From: Amoebidium appalachense
Taxonomy: Eukaryota > Ichthyosporea
Assembly (NCBI GenBank): GCA_963693365.1
Contig: CAVNZM010000008.1
Location: 4,526,001-4,590,000, forward strand
Reading direction: 5' to 3'
DNA length: 64,000 nucleotides
Part shown: positions 43,775 to 57,530 of the stretch, piece after piece
How positions within the stretch are numbered: the stretch's first letter is position 1
Layout of the letters: each line of letters begins with the position of its first letter
The notes under the pieces: generated by a model
Seen by the model: the letters and a program-made list of their open reading frames with translations, nothing else
What the model was told of the DNA's origin: nothing
Databases searched by the model: none
Program-made: the position numbers and the translations under genes

Positions 43775-44832
43775 CGCGCCCCCGCATGCACACAGATGAG
43801 TATATAATGTGCAATGTTTGTGTGTGTGTGTGTGTGTGCCCCTGCCTGTGGGCGTGCTTGAGGTGGTGAATTCGGCGGCAGTGGTGGCGGTGTCACACCG
43901 ACTAATAACCATAATATATATGCTATTAGAGTAAGTGAAGTATACGTTCTCAGGTGATTTCACGTGGGCCAAAGCTACACAAATGCACGATGTTTATATG
44001 CAATGTGATCACTAAGATGGTACCGTTACGACTTGTCTATGGGTGAGTCCACACAACCACAAGAAAGCGTCTCGATATTTATCATCACAAGCACAGACAT
44101 TCGAGCCAAAATAAAGCTTCAATTGAATCACTTGCACATGGTAGGTACACACGGCCCGTGCATGGTAAAAATCGATGTGTGTGCTTGCTGAGGAGGCAGG
44201 CCCCCCGGGGGGGGGGGGGGGGGAGGGGGGGGGGGGGGGGGGGGGGGGGTGGGGGGGGAGGAAGCGTTACTGACGATGTACACATTTATGACGGATATTA
44301 CAATGTAGGAGGGAAGGGGGGGGAGAGGGGGGAGGGGGGGAGGGGGAGGGGGGAGGGGGGAGGGGGGAGGGGGGGAGGGGGGGCCACTAACTGGTTTATA
44401 GGGGTAGCGGGGCACTTCTGCTTTTGCCGTTACACCGCTTAGCATCAACACGGTGTCCAGGCCGGCTTCGATCCCACCGACTATGTCCGTGTCCATGCGA
44501 TCTGAAAATTGGGCAGACGTAAGAAAGCTGGTCATTTCGATTCACAAACACTATTTGCAACCCGATGATCACTTATACGCCCCCCTCCCCCCCATTCCCC
44601 TTCGGTTGGTGGCCATGTGCATAAAACCAGTAACAATAACAAACAATGGGCTTATCTCTATCGTCACTTTGATTTCCACATACAGCCATGAAACAGCAAG
44701 TGTGCGCATGTGTGTGGCTGGGTCTGCATGTGTGCAAACAGGCAGACACTCACAACTAAACAACACAACAACCCAAAAAACAAACTCTTTAAGATTGGCT
44801 GACAAGGTTTCTGCGAAGGAAATGTGTGTGGC

Positions 44833-44881
<49 letters not shown>

Positions 44882-45530
44882 GGGGGAGGAGGAGAAGGAG
44901 GAGAAAGGAGGAGGAGGAGGGGAGGAGGGGGGGGGAGGGGGGGGGGGGGGGGGGGGGGGGTGATGTATGTGCTAGAGGGTTGGAAATATGGAGGAAACAA
45001 CAAAGAGCAACAACAAAGTGTCACAAAAGTGGGGAAACCCAAAATCAAGCAATTAAGCGTACAGGCAGGAGACACTTGAACAGAGCCCATCATCAGGGGG
45101 GTTCCTATGTCTCCACAAAAGCATGGGTTTTCGACTCTTTAACCTTTCGCGCGTGGTTCCCAACCCATACTTTGTTTCAACAGCAATAGGCGAGTTCACC
45201 CGTCTTGGCCAAAGACGAGCAGGGTTGTTCAGGGAACAGCAATCTACGAAAACAGAGTCTACAAAACCTGCAAGCAGACAAAAACAAAGAAAACAAGCAT
45301 AGAAGTAGAGCATAAGCCGGGCTTCTACAAAGCTCCCCGACTCCCTGGGGGGGGAGCAATGGAACGGTTGACTATCCTTTTCCCTACCCTCTTAGCCTGC
45401 TATTCTTTTCTTTCCCTGAACCTCCCCCCTCCCCCCCCCCCCCCCCCCCCGCCCTTTCCCTCCTCAAGTTGGGGTTTGGGGGTTCGCGGGTCTTTGGTGT
45501 TGGGAGGGGAAGGGGGCGGGGTGTTTGTGT

Positions 45531-45580
<50 letters not shown>

Positions 45581-45668
45581 GGGGAAGGCACCTCCAAGAA
45601 TAACAGTATTACTTGGCTGACACCCCAATCGTGCAAGTCCCTGCTTGAACATGAGAGGGTTGGGCTTT

Positions 45669-45757
<89 letters not shown>

Positions 45758-45854
45758 GTGCGCGCGCGCGCGTGCGCGTTCACACACACATCTTTTTTCT
45801 TGTTTCTTTTTTCTTTTTTCTTTTTTCTCTTGTGTTTGTGTGTGTGTGTGTGTT

Positions 45855-45998
<144 letters not shown>

Positions 45999-46069
45999 GG
46001 TGTCGGAGATCAAATCCATGCTACTGTTGTGTTGAGAGACAAGTATCAACCCGGAGGCATCTGGGGAGG

Positions 46070-46128
<59 letters not shown>

Positions 46129-46309
46129 GGGGCAATGGAGACATGCTTGCTACTCATGCCTATGGGAATGAATGCACATGCGCAAATACATGTTCGGGTG
46201 TTTGTGGACGTGATGACATGGAAACGTCCGGACGTGTGTGTGTGTATGTGTGTGCGCGCACGCACACATGTGTGTGAGCTTGTCTTGTTGTGTGGGCATA
46301 TGTGGGTGC

Positions 46310-46409
<100 letters not shown>

Positions 46410-46437
46410 TGTGTGCGCACGTGTGTGTGTGTGTGTG

Positions 46438-46485
<48 letters not shown>

Positions 46486-46735
46486 TGTGTGTGTGTGCGC
46501 GCGCGTATGTGTACATCATGAGTGTTTTGAGAGAGGTGGATAGGTGGTGATGGTGATGGCGGCGGCGGTGGGCGGGCGGGGGCCGGGGGGGGGGGGGGGG
46601 GGGGGGGGGGGAGGGGGGAGGGAGGGGGGGAGGAGGTTCTCTGTTACCCAAGTAGTATGCCTTCACTCCGGTGGCCATCTCAATTGGTGCCATTAGACAG
46701 GCACAGCCGGGCATAACACCTTCTAATGACTGCAT

Positions 46736-46930
46736 TTGGGTCAGTGGGCTAAAGACTGCATATGATTGGGTTAGGGGCCTAAAGACTGTGTATAATTGAG
46801 TCAGTGGCCTAAAGACTGCATATGATTGGGTTAGTGGCCTAAAGACTGGGTTAGTGGCCTTAAGACTGCATATGATCGGGTCAGTGACCGAGAGACTGCT
46901 TATTATTGGGTCAGTGGCCTAAAGACATGG
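46736..46930 (+). repeat. Minisatellite, ~33-bp unit, about 6 copies
   Basis: Degenerate repeats of tggcctaaagactgcatatg followed by attgggtcag or attgggttag, with one shortened unit near 46845. Confidence 0.9.
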
Positions 46931-47651
46931 GCTAAAAAGTCTGAAGCCCCCCCCCTCCCTCCCCAACAACCACAAAAAAAAGGGGGGGAAATGGAAAAAG
47001 AAAAAGAAACAACAGTTGAAAGGAAAAAGAGAATCGCATCAGCCCAGCATGTTTCCCCCACTCACCCCACCTTTCCACCCACTTTCTCTCCTCTTAAATG
47101 GCCAAATGAGTCTCTCTTGCAGTCAAAGAGGCATATTTTGTGGCAGGAAAGCGAAAATGTAAATGGTGGAAGCCCACCCACCCACCCCCCCTCCCCCTTC
47201 TCCCGGGGGGGAATAAACAGCGGAAATAGTGGGCTATCATGTTATAAGACGCATGCATCCTACCCTTCCTGGTCAAGGATGCATCTAAATGCAAGTACTA
47301 TACATAAGGAGCTTGGAGTCTTAAGCATTATTTTATCATCGGTGTATCTCCTACAATACCCTATCACGTGTGTAAATATCACCAGTCCCTTATCCAGAAG
47401 TATTCATCTATCACTTTATAATATATCGTGTAGTCCACATATGATACAGCATGTGGGCCATCAATAATACCTTATCATAGGTATCGCAGTTTGTGCCGAT
47501 CAGCCGGGCACCTCCCCGGACAAGATTGACTGCTTTGGTAAGCAACTCATAATTGTAGGTGTGTGACTCACCCACAACCACTGCGTGTACGTGTGTGTAC
47601 ATGTGTGTGTTATGCGAACATCTTTGCAGTGTGAGTGTGAGTGGTGTGTGT

Positions 47652-47682
<31 letters not shown>

Positions 47683-48150
47683 GGGGGGGGGAGGGGGCGC
47701 TTGCACGTGTGTGCATGTTTTTGTATAGGGGCGGTGGAATCCGAGATGGGGGAGCGCACGTGGAACGTGGTTTGGGGGGGGGGGGGGGGGGGGGGGGGAC
47801 GTATCCGTTAGTGGGTACAAGCATGGCTATACGGGTCTTTGACACAATAATAAAAAACCCTAAAAGGGGGGAAAGGAATAAAAAGCAGAACTTTCAACAA
47901 ATTTGCGTGAGGCCGGCAGGGTGGGTAGGTAGGCGGGGTCTGAAGGGGGTGGGGGGGGGGGGTGGGGGGAGAGGGGGGGGGGGTGGTTGGGGGGAGGGAG
48001 AAGGGGGAGAAGGGTATGCTTCACAGGAATGGGGTAGCGAAAGAACAGACTCTGAGCACGAAAAAGAAGCAAACCAAAAAGCTATGCATCTGATGCTTGT
48101 GCAGAGCTCATCACAAGGTGCCTCCGGCCGTTATTTTCCTGTGCAGAAAG

Positions 48151-48202
<52 letters not shown>

Positions 48203-48574
48203 ATCAAACAAAGGCGGCAAGCCAACATAAATGTGTGGGGGTGATGGTGGTGGTGGTGGTGGCGCTGGGGGGAGGGGGAGGGGGGAGGGGAGGGAGACGG
48301 GGGGGGGGGGGGGGGGGGGGGGGGAGAGAGAGAGAGAGAGAGAGAGAGAATGGGAGAGAGAGAATGAGAGAGAGAGAGAAGAGGGGGAGGTGGTGGTGGT
48401 GGTGGTGGTGGGGGTGGTGGGGGGTGGGGGGGGGGGGGGGGGGGGGGGAGGGGCGAAGGGAAGTTATGTAAAAGAGTACGAAGTTCACATTTACGACGGA
48501 GGAATACACATCTTTCAGTGGGTGGGTGGGCTTGGAATGGGGATGGTGTGTGTGTGATGTTTTTTTTTTTTTTT

Positions 48575-48629
<55 letters not shown>

Positions 48630-49195
48630 ACCGTAGTCCGGGTCCACGTCATTCATGGTGTATCCCACATCATACAGCGCAGACACAAGACCGTTGCCCC
48701 CTGCACACACACCATTCACGTTGACTCAACATGATTTTGTATTTCCCCCAATTCCCAAGCCCCTTATCCCTCCTTCCCTCCTCCTCCCCCCCCCCCCCCC
48801 CTCCCCCCCCTCCACCACCACCATTCGTCCCTGCGGGGCAGGCGGGGAGGGGGGGGGGGGGTTGGTAGTGTTGTGGGAAGGGGAAGCGGAGGGAGTGGGG
48901 AAGAGAAGGGGAAGGGGGGGGGGGGGGAATGGAGGGGGGGGGGGGGGGGGGGGGGGCAACCAATTACGAAAGCGGAACCCTTTGGGCACTGTTTCGAGAG
49001 AAATGCAGCGGTTGAAAGGGCTGCAGTGTAGAAGTGACTCTCCTCTACCTGTGGTGTGTGTGTGTGTGTGTGCGCGCGCGCGTGCGTGCGTGTGTGTAAA
49101 TGTGTGTGCGTGTAAACGTGTGTGTGTGTGTGTGTGTATGTGTGTGTGTGTGTGTGTAAACGTGTGAGTGTGAGTGTGAGTGAGTGAGTGAGTGA

Positions 49196-49373
<178 letters not shown>

Positions 49374-49772
49374 ACGCAAACATGCAAAGATGTGTATGTG
49401 TTTGCGTGCACACACATTGTGTGAATGTGCGGAATGTTATTTATTTGCGTGTGCATTTAATGTCCCTTTCTGGGTGTGATCCGTGCAGGGTTCATGGTCC
49501 CCTGCACATCTGCATTCCTTGATACCATAATCATACAATTGGAAGTCAGCGGTATTTCATCATAAAGCATTTGAAACTCAAAGACTAGGTTCCATTAAAC
49601 TGCGCCGCATATTTGTGCGCAGGACTTCTTTTTTCTGGAATTCACTAGTAGTACCGGTTAATGGAACTTACTATAATCAAGTATTGTTTGACTTGTAGAT
49701 CATGAGAAATCAGGAAGGGCGAGGGGAGGAAAGGAGGAGGAGGAGGGGGGGGGGGGGGGGGGGGGGCGGGGG

Positions 49773-49804
<32 letters not shown>

Positions 49805-49873
49805 ACTTAACAATCACCAAAAAAACTAAGAAAGTAAGAGACAATTGAGCAGTTCATCATCCAAGGGGGGAGG

Positions 49874-49959
<86 letters not shown>

Positions 49960-50737
49960 CTGTTCGAGCACACACGTGTGTGTACACACCTGTATGCCCA
50001 ACCTTAACAGTTTCTGTTGAAGCTCCCTTGGGTTCTTGTCTGAGCTGTTTGTCAAAAACAAAAAACTCTTGTTGTTGTTTCTGTACAGAAATAACAAAAA
50101 AAAGAAAAACAAGGAGAGAGGAGAAGAAAACAAGGGAAAAGGAGAGGGAAAGAAAGCATGTGAAGAGAGAGAGGAGAGAGAGGAAGAGGGGGAGGAAGAG
50201 AAGGAGAGAGAATCAGCTAGACGGAAGAGGAGAGAGAGTGATGGAGAGAGAAAGAGAGAGACAAAACAAGAAAAAAAGGCAGGGGGGAGGGGGAAGGGGG
50301 GAAGGGGGTTTGAAAGAGAGGGTTGCGGGGGGGGGGGGGGGGGGGGGGGGGAGGAGGGGGGGAGGGGGGGGGGGGGGGGGGGCTGGGATGGAAGAGAGGG
50401 GGGAGGTAGGGGAAGGGGGGAAGGGAAGGACATAGAAGGAGAGGGGCTATCAGATGCGTTTCATGTATATCTTAAAAACCAAAGCTATATCGACTAGTCT
50501 TTCCAGTATATCAAAACGGTACCCCGCAGGGGAAGGGAGGGATGGGGGGGGGGGAGGGTTTAATTAAAAAAGAGGTAACCCATGAAACATTTTCCGTTCT
50601 TTTTTTTTTTTCTTTCTTTTTTTTTTTGGCGGACGGGGGGGGGGGGGGGGGGGGGGGATGCTTCGCGGAAAGAACGGACTTGATACCTAATAGTAAAGGT
50701 GAAAGGTGGTGTATGTGGCTTTCTTTTTTTCTTTTTT

Positions 50738-50775
<38 letters not shown>

Positions 50776-51022
50776 GGCAGGGAAGGGGGGGGGGGGGGGG
50801 GGGGGGGGGTATATCACCTAAGAAAATCGACGAATTCCAAAGCTCCAGGGACCAGGTGGTTCTCCCAATAGATCACACCTGAAAGACCCAAATTAAGCAA
50901 TCGGATGTAGAACTCATCACCGTTTTTTGCATTCGGGGACTTTCCACCAGAGTTGCCCTGGTAAGAACCACGAAAGGAAAGCAATTGGTGTGGTTAGGGG
51001 TAAACATTGTGTTTGTGTTCGT

Positions 51023-51068
<46 letters not shown>

Positions 51069-51409
51069 CTCCTTCTTTTTCTTTTGGTGGTGGTGGTGGT
51101 GGTGGGGGGGGGGGGGGGGGGGGAGGAAGGTGTGAACGGACCAGTTCGGAGGGAAGTAGACAGCGTGCAGTGTGAGAATGAACAAAGGTAAGGTCGGTGA
51201 AGTATCCATAGGGTGATGTGCCTGTACACATTCACGAGAGGGGGAGAGGGAGAGGAGAGTGTCTCTGGAGTAATACTTTGAAAATCTACAGGTCTTTTTT
51301 TTTTTTTTTTTTTTTTTTGCCCCAAGTGGGGGGGGGGGAGGGGGGGGGGGGGTCCGAAAATCACACAGGATGGCCCCACCAATGTGGGTAGGACTGTGTG
51401 TGTATGTAC

Positions 51410-51580
51410 GTATGAGGGGGGGGAGGGGGTAGGCATTATAGGGTGGGGAAATGACAACAAGCAAACCCTCCCCCCCTCCCCCCCCCCCTCTCCCTGCGTA
51501 TGAGGGGGGAGGGGGTAGGCATTATAGGGTGGGGAGAATGATTACAAGCAAACCCTCCCCCCCCCCCCCCCCTCTCCCCT
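51410..51580 (+). repeat. 88-bp tandem duplication
   Basis: gtatgaggggggagggggta...gcattatagggtggg...caagcaaaccc occurs twice, offset 88 bases (tatgag at 51411 and 51499). Confidence 0.85.
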
Positions 51581-51902
51581 TCACCCCACCCACTCCCTCC
51601 CCCCTCCTCAAAAGGAATAAAACGAAGCAAGGGACCAAAATCACTAGAAGAGCACAGGCAAGAAACACTAAAACAGATACATCATCACCGGGGGTTGATA
51701 TCACTGCCACCCAATGTTGGTTCCAACTGCCTCGCAAAAAGGAGGGGAGTGGGGGGAGGGGAGGAGAGGAAGGGGGGGGGGGGGGGGGGGGGGGGGGCTG
51801 CGAAAAAAAGGAGGGTTGTGTGGGGAGAGAGAGAAAGAGGGAGAGATTGGGAGGCAGAGAGAGAGTGTGTGTGTGTGAAAGGGTTAGCCAATCGATCTTG
51901 CG

Positions 51903-52074
51903 CATGCCTATGAGATATACTAGCCATACACTCCATGCCTATGAGATATACTAACCATACCGTCCATGTCTATGAGATATACTAGCCATACCGTCCATGT
52001 CCATGAAATATACTAGCCATACCGTCCATGTCCATGAGATACACTAGCCATACCGTCCATGTCTATGAGATATC
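51903..52074 (+). repeat. Minisatellite, 31-bp unit, about 5.5 copies
   Basis: Repeats of catgtctatgagatatacta followed by gccataccgtc, with 1-3 changes per unit. Confidence 0.93.
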
Positions 52075-52320
52075 CTTGTTTTGAGAGTATTTCGGCCGGG
52101 TCTCTTTCAACGTCAACGATCCTGTTGACATCGGTGACTGACACCTTGCGCACACGCCATTCTTCAGGCAACCCTGTAGGTGGGGAGAAAGGGGGAGGAG
52201 GAGGGATAGTCAGAAACAGGGAGGGGGGAGAGGAGAAAGAGAGAGCAAGGAGGGCGAGAGAGAGCGACAGACACACACACACACACGCACACAGAGAAAG
52301 AGACAGAGAGAGAGCGAGCG

Positions 52321-52364
<44 letters not shown>

Positions 52365-52511
52365 GGGGGGGGGGAGGAAGAGGGGAGAAAAGGAGAGAAG
52401 AAGGGAGAGAAAAGGCGAGAGAAGAGAAAGAGAGACAAGTGGCCCGGGGGGGGGGGGGGGGGAGGGAAAAAGAGGTGGGGAGAGGAGATAGAGACGTAGT
52501 CTAAGACACAG

Positions 52512-52612
<101 letters not shown>

Positions 52613-52701
52613 AGACACAGACACAGCCACAGACACACACACACACGCAGGGTAGCTAGAGGAAGAATGCGTGCACAAATGCGGAGCTTATAGGCACATA
52701 C

Positions 52702-52755
<54 letters not shown>

Positions 52756-53039
52756 TATACCCACACACACACACACCCAGGCACTTACACGAGTGGGCCG
52801 TGACGAAGATCAGTGCGTGTGGACCAAGTAATAGCAGCTCAAGTGTACCACCATAATACGTTGAAGATACACATAGAGACAAGAATACAACGTGCACATG
52901 AACATCGGCGTGCACACGGGTGTCTGCATAAAAGGAAAAGTAGAAGGGGGAGGAGGGGAGGAGGAGGAGTAGGGGACAGGCGGCGGAGCGTGGGTGTGTG
53001 GGTGGGTGGATAGGGGTGGGGAGGAGGAGGCGGGAGGGG

Positions 53040-53076
<37 letters not shown>

Positions 53077-53100
53077 GGGGGGGGAAGGGGGGAGGGGGTA

Positions 53101-54160
53101 GCCAGCTAGTGATGTACATAAGGTTACTCCACCTTTCGCACACCAGTGTCCCACCTTAATACTCAACTTACACAAAAATCCCGCATCCTTTTCCATTCCC
53201 ATGGGCACCCGTGTCATACCAATCTCTGCTCCTTCCCTTTACACCCCTTCATCTCTGCACCTCCCCATCTCGCACTGATCCTGGGCTTACCTTCCAAGTG
53301 AACGGTTAGCGACTTGCGCGACATTTCTGTGCGAGCAGAACGTTGGCGCTAATCGCACTCTAGTTGTAGCTTTGGGGTTGATACTGTCACAACTGGCGAA
53401 GCGTGAGCCGACTGAGAGCGAGCTTTGGCGTTGGCCGCTCTGATGCTAAGTTATTGTCCGTGTCGATGTCACTGTGTGTGTATATATAAATAAATACACC
53501 TATATGTTTCCGTAAGCCGCCTTGTTGCGTATAACTTATATGCTTCTCTTTGGCCGTTTGAGTGAACATTAGGCGCCCAAGTTCAGTGCTTTCTCACCAC
53601 CCTCTAGTACATTGCATATGAACTCTGAAAAAGCTGCAAGGAAAACCGTCACTGAGGCAACAAGAGAAGAAAACGGAAGTTCCGTGAACACGACCATTCA
53701 AATTGCTCTTTGATTGGCTAATACGGTATCACTATATGATTGGATCCAACGGGTGTGATCTTCGGATCCCCTCATACTCGATCGGTGGGTCTTTGCCACG
53801 GGTGTTTCTAGATGGCCGTGGTCTTTGCACACATTCGTTTTTGAGTGTTCTGGAATCTGGAGTCTGGAAACGGTTTGCATGGGCTGGTCTAGTGTGGGAC
53901 AGGTTTTTTACTCAAGTGATATACAGAAAGGAATAGAGTATTGCACTCGCTTCTTGCTCTTATTAGCGTATGAAAATAAACATGTGCTACGGGCTTGGGC
54001 CGCTTGGCTAATGAACATTTGAAGATCTAGACAAGCATCTCGATCGCATGCTCGCCGAGGCTCAAGCTTGTCTACAATAATAGATAGCTAGGTCCTAAAG
54101 CGAAGATGCATCAATCCAAAAATACGTATAGCTTTTTGATATGGGGTCAGAGAGGCATCG
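53101..54160. other. Unique-looking DNA, no gene supported
   Basis: Short frames only (at most 77 codons), no domains. Contains several GATTGG motifs (for example 53713 and 53740). Confidence 0.5.
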
Positions 54161-54164
54161 TTTT

Positions 54165-54505
54165 GAAATCCATTTGCTACAATAAATACATTTTGATATA
54201 CCCTTTTGACTACAAAGCCACTTAGCGTCGTCCACTTTCAAGTGAATCAAGTCTGTAGCTCTATTGTCATAGTGCCGCGGGCGGGAAACCGTTCACATCA
54301 TGGCACAAGTAAGGGCATTGGTCTTGTTCACTATGATATATCTATAATAGTCATTCATTAACGGTCAAAAAGGATCGATTTCATTGAGTTCTAAAATCCA
54401 CTTGCTACAATAATTACATTTTGATATTAGCGTCGTTCACTTTCAAGTGAATCAAGTCTAATGTCATAGTGGGCAAACATGTAGTCTAGTCATTGAGGGT
54501 CAATT
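54165..54505 (+). repeat. Imperfect direct duplication, units about 200 bp apart
   Basis: ccacttgctacaata.ttacattttgata and gcgtcgt.cactttcaagtg...gtcatagtg each occur twice (about 54170-54280 and 54410-54475) in the same order. It could be two copies of a small element or a local duplication. Confidence 0.6.
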
Positions 54506-54949
54506 TTTTTTTAAAAAGTCGACTACATTTTTTTTATAATGACTTTATTGAATTCCCACCTCGCGCTGAAATTCAATAAGCACATAAGCCGCTTAAAGAA
54601 GTATTTGCCCTCCCACCCTCTCTTCTCTATCCGACCTGTCCCCTCCTCACCTCTCCCCTCTTTCCTTCCCTCTCTCTCTCCTTCTCCCCCGGGCACTAAT
54701 ACAAATAACCCCCGCAAAAGTGTGCGTGTGACTTTGGACTGCCACTACACTTATTAGACATGTACACAATCACAAGATTAATTACACAATATAACAAATG
54801 GAATACCACACGACACCAGACCCGATGAAAGCATACACCTTGAAAAACCAAGCCTTATGTCTCGTTTTATATATAATGACCGCCTTAACCATATTGCCAA
54901 ATATGGCACTCGCAAATGTGTAACACCTAAGTACATATATATTACCTTC

Positions 54950-55252
54950 CTGTAGAATTGGTCTTTCTCTAGCTGATGGTATTATTGATCACATACCACG
55001 CTTTTACTGTACACGTGCCATACAGTGGAGATCTAATAAGTACCGTAGTATGATAAGGTGGCATCGTTTGCATGCCTAAACAACACACCGTGGCACACAC
55101 ACCAGTTTAAACGGTCATGTATCGCCAAATGTAGTTTGATAGACCACATAATACCGCAACACACACACGTCACATTCACAACAGACACCCAGAAAGATAG
55201 CCTACCTGAAAATTACAATATCCTTGATTTTATACTAAACACGCGTAACTAG
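54950..55252 (+). pseudogene. Possible LINE C-terminal fragment
   Basis: 55058-55252 reads TPWHTHQFKRSCIAKCSLID...YNILDFILNTRN, which has the same spacing of residues (F-x-R-x-C-I-x(3)-K-C-x-L, then ILD..I) as the LINE end at about 25625-25800. Upstream, RWHRLHA is in a different frame. Short, so only suggestive. Confidence 0.3.
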
Positions 55253-55313
55253 GACCTGTTTATTTGATGTATTAATTGGCTTGAGAAACACATCATTACA
55301 AAATTCTTGCGCG

Positions 55314-55314
55314 C

Positions 55315-55395
<81 letters not shown>

Positions 55396-55785
55396 CCAGC
55401 TGATACCGAGTGTCCCAGGCCGGGGAGCCCAAAAAAAAAAAAAAAAAAAAAAAAAAAAACGGGGAACCCCAACTAATTGATTTCTCTTAGTCTTTATGGT
55501 GTCTCGTAGAGAGAGTAAACCCTGTTATACAAGTAGGTCTGTGCGCCGGCTGTCGCCGGCGCCAAAACATAACGAGACAGTTATTGATGTTGGGTTGTGT
55601 GGTTGTTACCTCCCCTCTCCCCTCCCCCCCCCCGCCCCCCCCCCCCCTCCCTGGCCCCCCCTCACGCTTCCCCGCCCCCCCCCCCCCCCCCCGGCCCCCC
55701 CACCTCACGCTTCCCCCCCCCCCCCCAATCCTGCAGTTGCCGGATCTGCCAAATGTTATGACCCTTTTCCCTTTCATTTACCCCC
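55314..55785 (+). repeat. (CA)n, A-run and C-rich tracts
   Basis: (CA)n 55314-55394, A29 55431-55459, then C-rich blocks (about 55615-55730 and 55782-55800). No coding support. Confidence 0.9.
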
Positions 55786-55799
55786 CCCCCCCCCCCCCC

Positions 55800-56763
55800 C
55801 TTTCTTGCCACACTGTGTTATCAGTCTAGGGAGAGATTGCCATTGCCGAAGTACCAAGTTTACTTGTACATGTGGTCCTCCAAAAACATGTAGCTGAAAA
55901 CCACCAAGTGCAATATGTTCTAAATTGCTTGCAAAATTTTTATAAAGTTATTATTATCTTGTTGTTTTACTTATTTTACAGAACTGTTTGGTAACCCCCT
56001 TTATGATATGCATGGGCAGGCGCGCAATAAAACTTTCCACGTGCACTGAGTGCCAGGTGGGCAACATATTTCAGTGAAGTCTGGAATTGGCATCCCCCCC
56101 GAAATGTTCCCGAACATAAAATCATCATTCTACGGTGTCTGTCAAGTCAATATACCATGCTCACAAGTCAGTACTGCATTTATACTATTATCAGTTTACT
56201 TCAAAGCATCCCCCCCCCCCCCCCCCCCCCCGGCCCTCTTCCCATTCCCTGCCCCCCAAAATTTTAATTTTATGTTTTTCATTCTCAGTGACTAGGGTTT
56301 ACACACTTTTTATTGCGTGGACACTGCCGGAGGCCTAGCCACATTCGACGGCCTACTGCGAAATCATGGCACCCGTGTTTTCTAGATATATTTCCTTTCA
56401 TTGTGTTCAACGTCTATGCATATGTGTGTGTGTGTGTGTGTGCATGTTTGTGTGTGTGTGAATGTGTGTGTGTGGGCCAAGTGAAGGTTGTATGCGTTTT
56501 TGTCTTCTTAGTTGTTTTTGTATCTATTCGATTATTACTTTGTGTGTACTTGTGGAAAAAAAACAAATAAAAAATTTTACCAATGACCACCGCCCAGCTT
56601 AAATCACCCTAGCTCTAGTGTAAAAAAATAATAATTATCAGCCACAAACCCTTCTAGTACACTCGCCCCAAATGTCATATTCACATTACTGAGTTGATTT
56701 AGTTGCGTTTTTTACTCTATTTTTTTTCAACAACTGTCTGCTATTAAAACATTAAAATGTACA

Positions 56764-56794
<31 letters not shown>

Positions 56795-56804
56795 GCCACA
56801 GGCC

Positions 56805-56892
<88 letters not shown>

Positions 56893-57530
56893 ATAGAAAT
56901 TACCGTCCTCATCCCCGTGTCCCCCTAAACCGGTGTTAGCAGACCTTTGAGGTTTTTGTGATTGGATTGGTAGTTCTATTACATTAAAATTTTCAAAATG
57001 TCGTTGTGCCAATGATATATAGTAAACCGCTCGAATTTGGGACACTTTTCGCGTCATCGCGTAAGCGAGCGCTTATGGGTAGCTATTTTTAGCTTTTTTC
57101 TGGAACATTCGAGCATCCCCAGCAAGCCCTGGCACATGGCTACCCCAGTATATAAGTGCTGAGGTTCATAAAACACGTTTCCGACGACTTAGACACGTGA
57201 ATGTAGCCTAGGGTATCATCTTGCAAATTTCATTCTGAATTCAAAATGCATTTTTATTTGGGACACGTGTTGCATAGACGTATATGCACACGAACAAGCT
57301 GACGCACACGCACCAGGGTGTGGTCTCGCTGTTCCTTTCACCATTGCCCACCCCTGGGGCCTTCTCTAGCTTTCAAACCAGTCTGTACACTTAACGAGGC
57401 TTCAAGGGTGCCTGTTTTGCAAAATAAACTAAACACATCATACAACCTATTGCCTGTGACTAAAGACGTCGTTCTGTACTATAAGTGCAACCTACACACG
57501 CATGCTCGTTCCTGTACTGTTAGCACACCT
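55800..57530. other. No gene; C-run, (GT)n and a LINE 3' scrap
   Basis: C-run at 56211-56230, (GT)n at 56809-56888, and the LINE 3' end listed separately. The 3' end of the DDE transposon must lie here, but I could not identify its TIR. Confidence 0.5.
56295..56361 (-). repeat. LINE 3' end copy
   Basis: Reverse complement matches 25948-26010 with about two differences; homology stops abruptly on both sides, as for a severely 5'-truncated LINE insertion. Confidence 0.8.

Noticed and set aside
46736-46930. CRISPR-like array or tRNA cluster
   Set aside because: Degenerate tandem repeat without spacers; no tRNA box B sequence.
51903-52074. CRISPR-like array
   Set aside because: Units are contiguous minisatellite repeats with no unique spacers, in a eukaryotic context.
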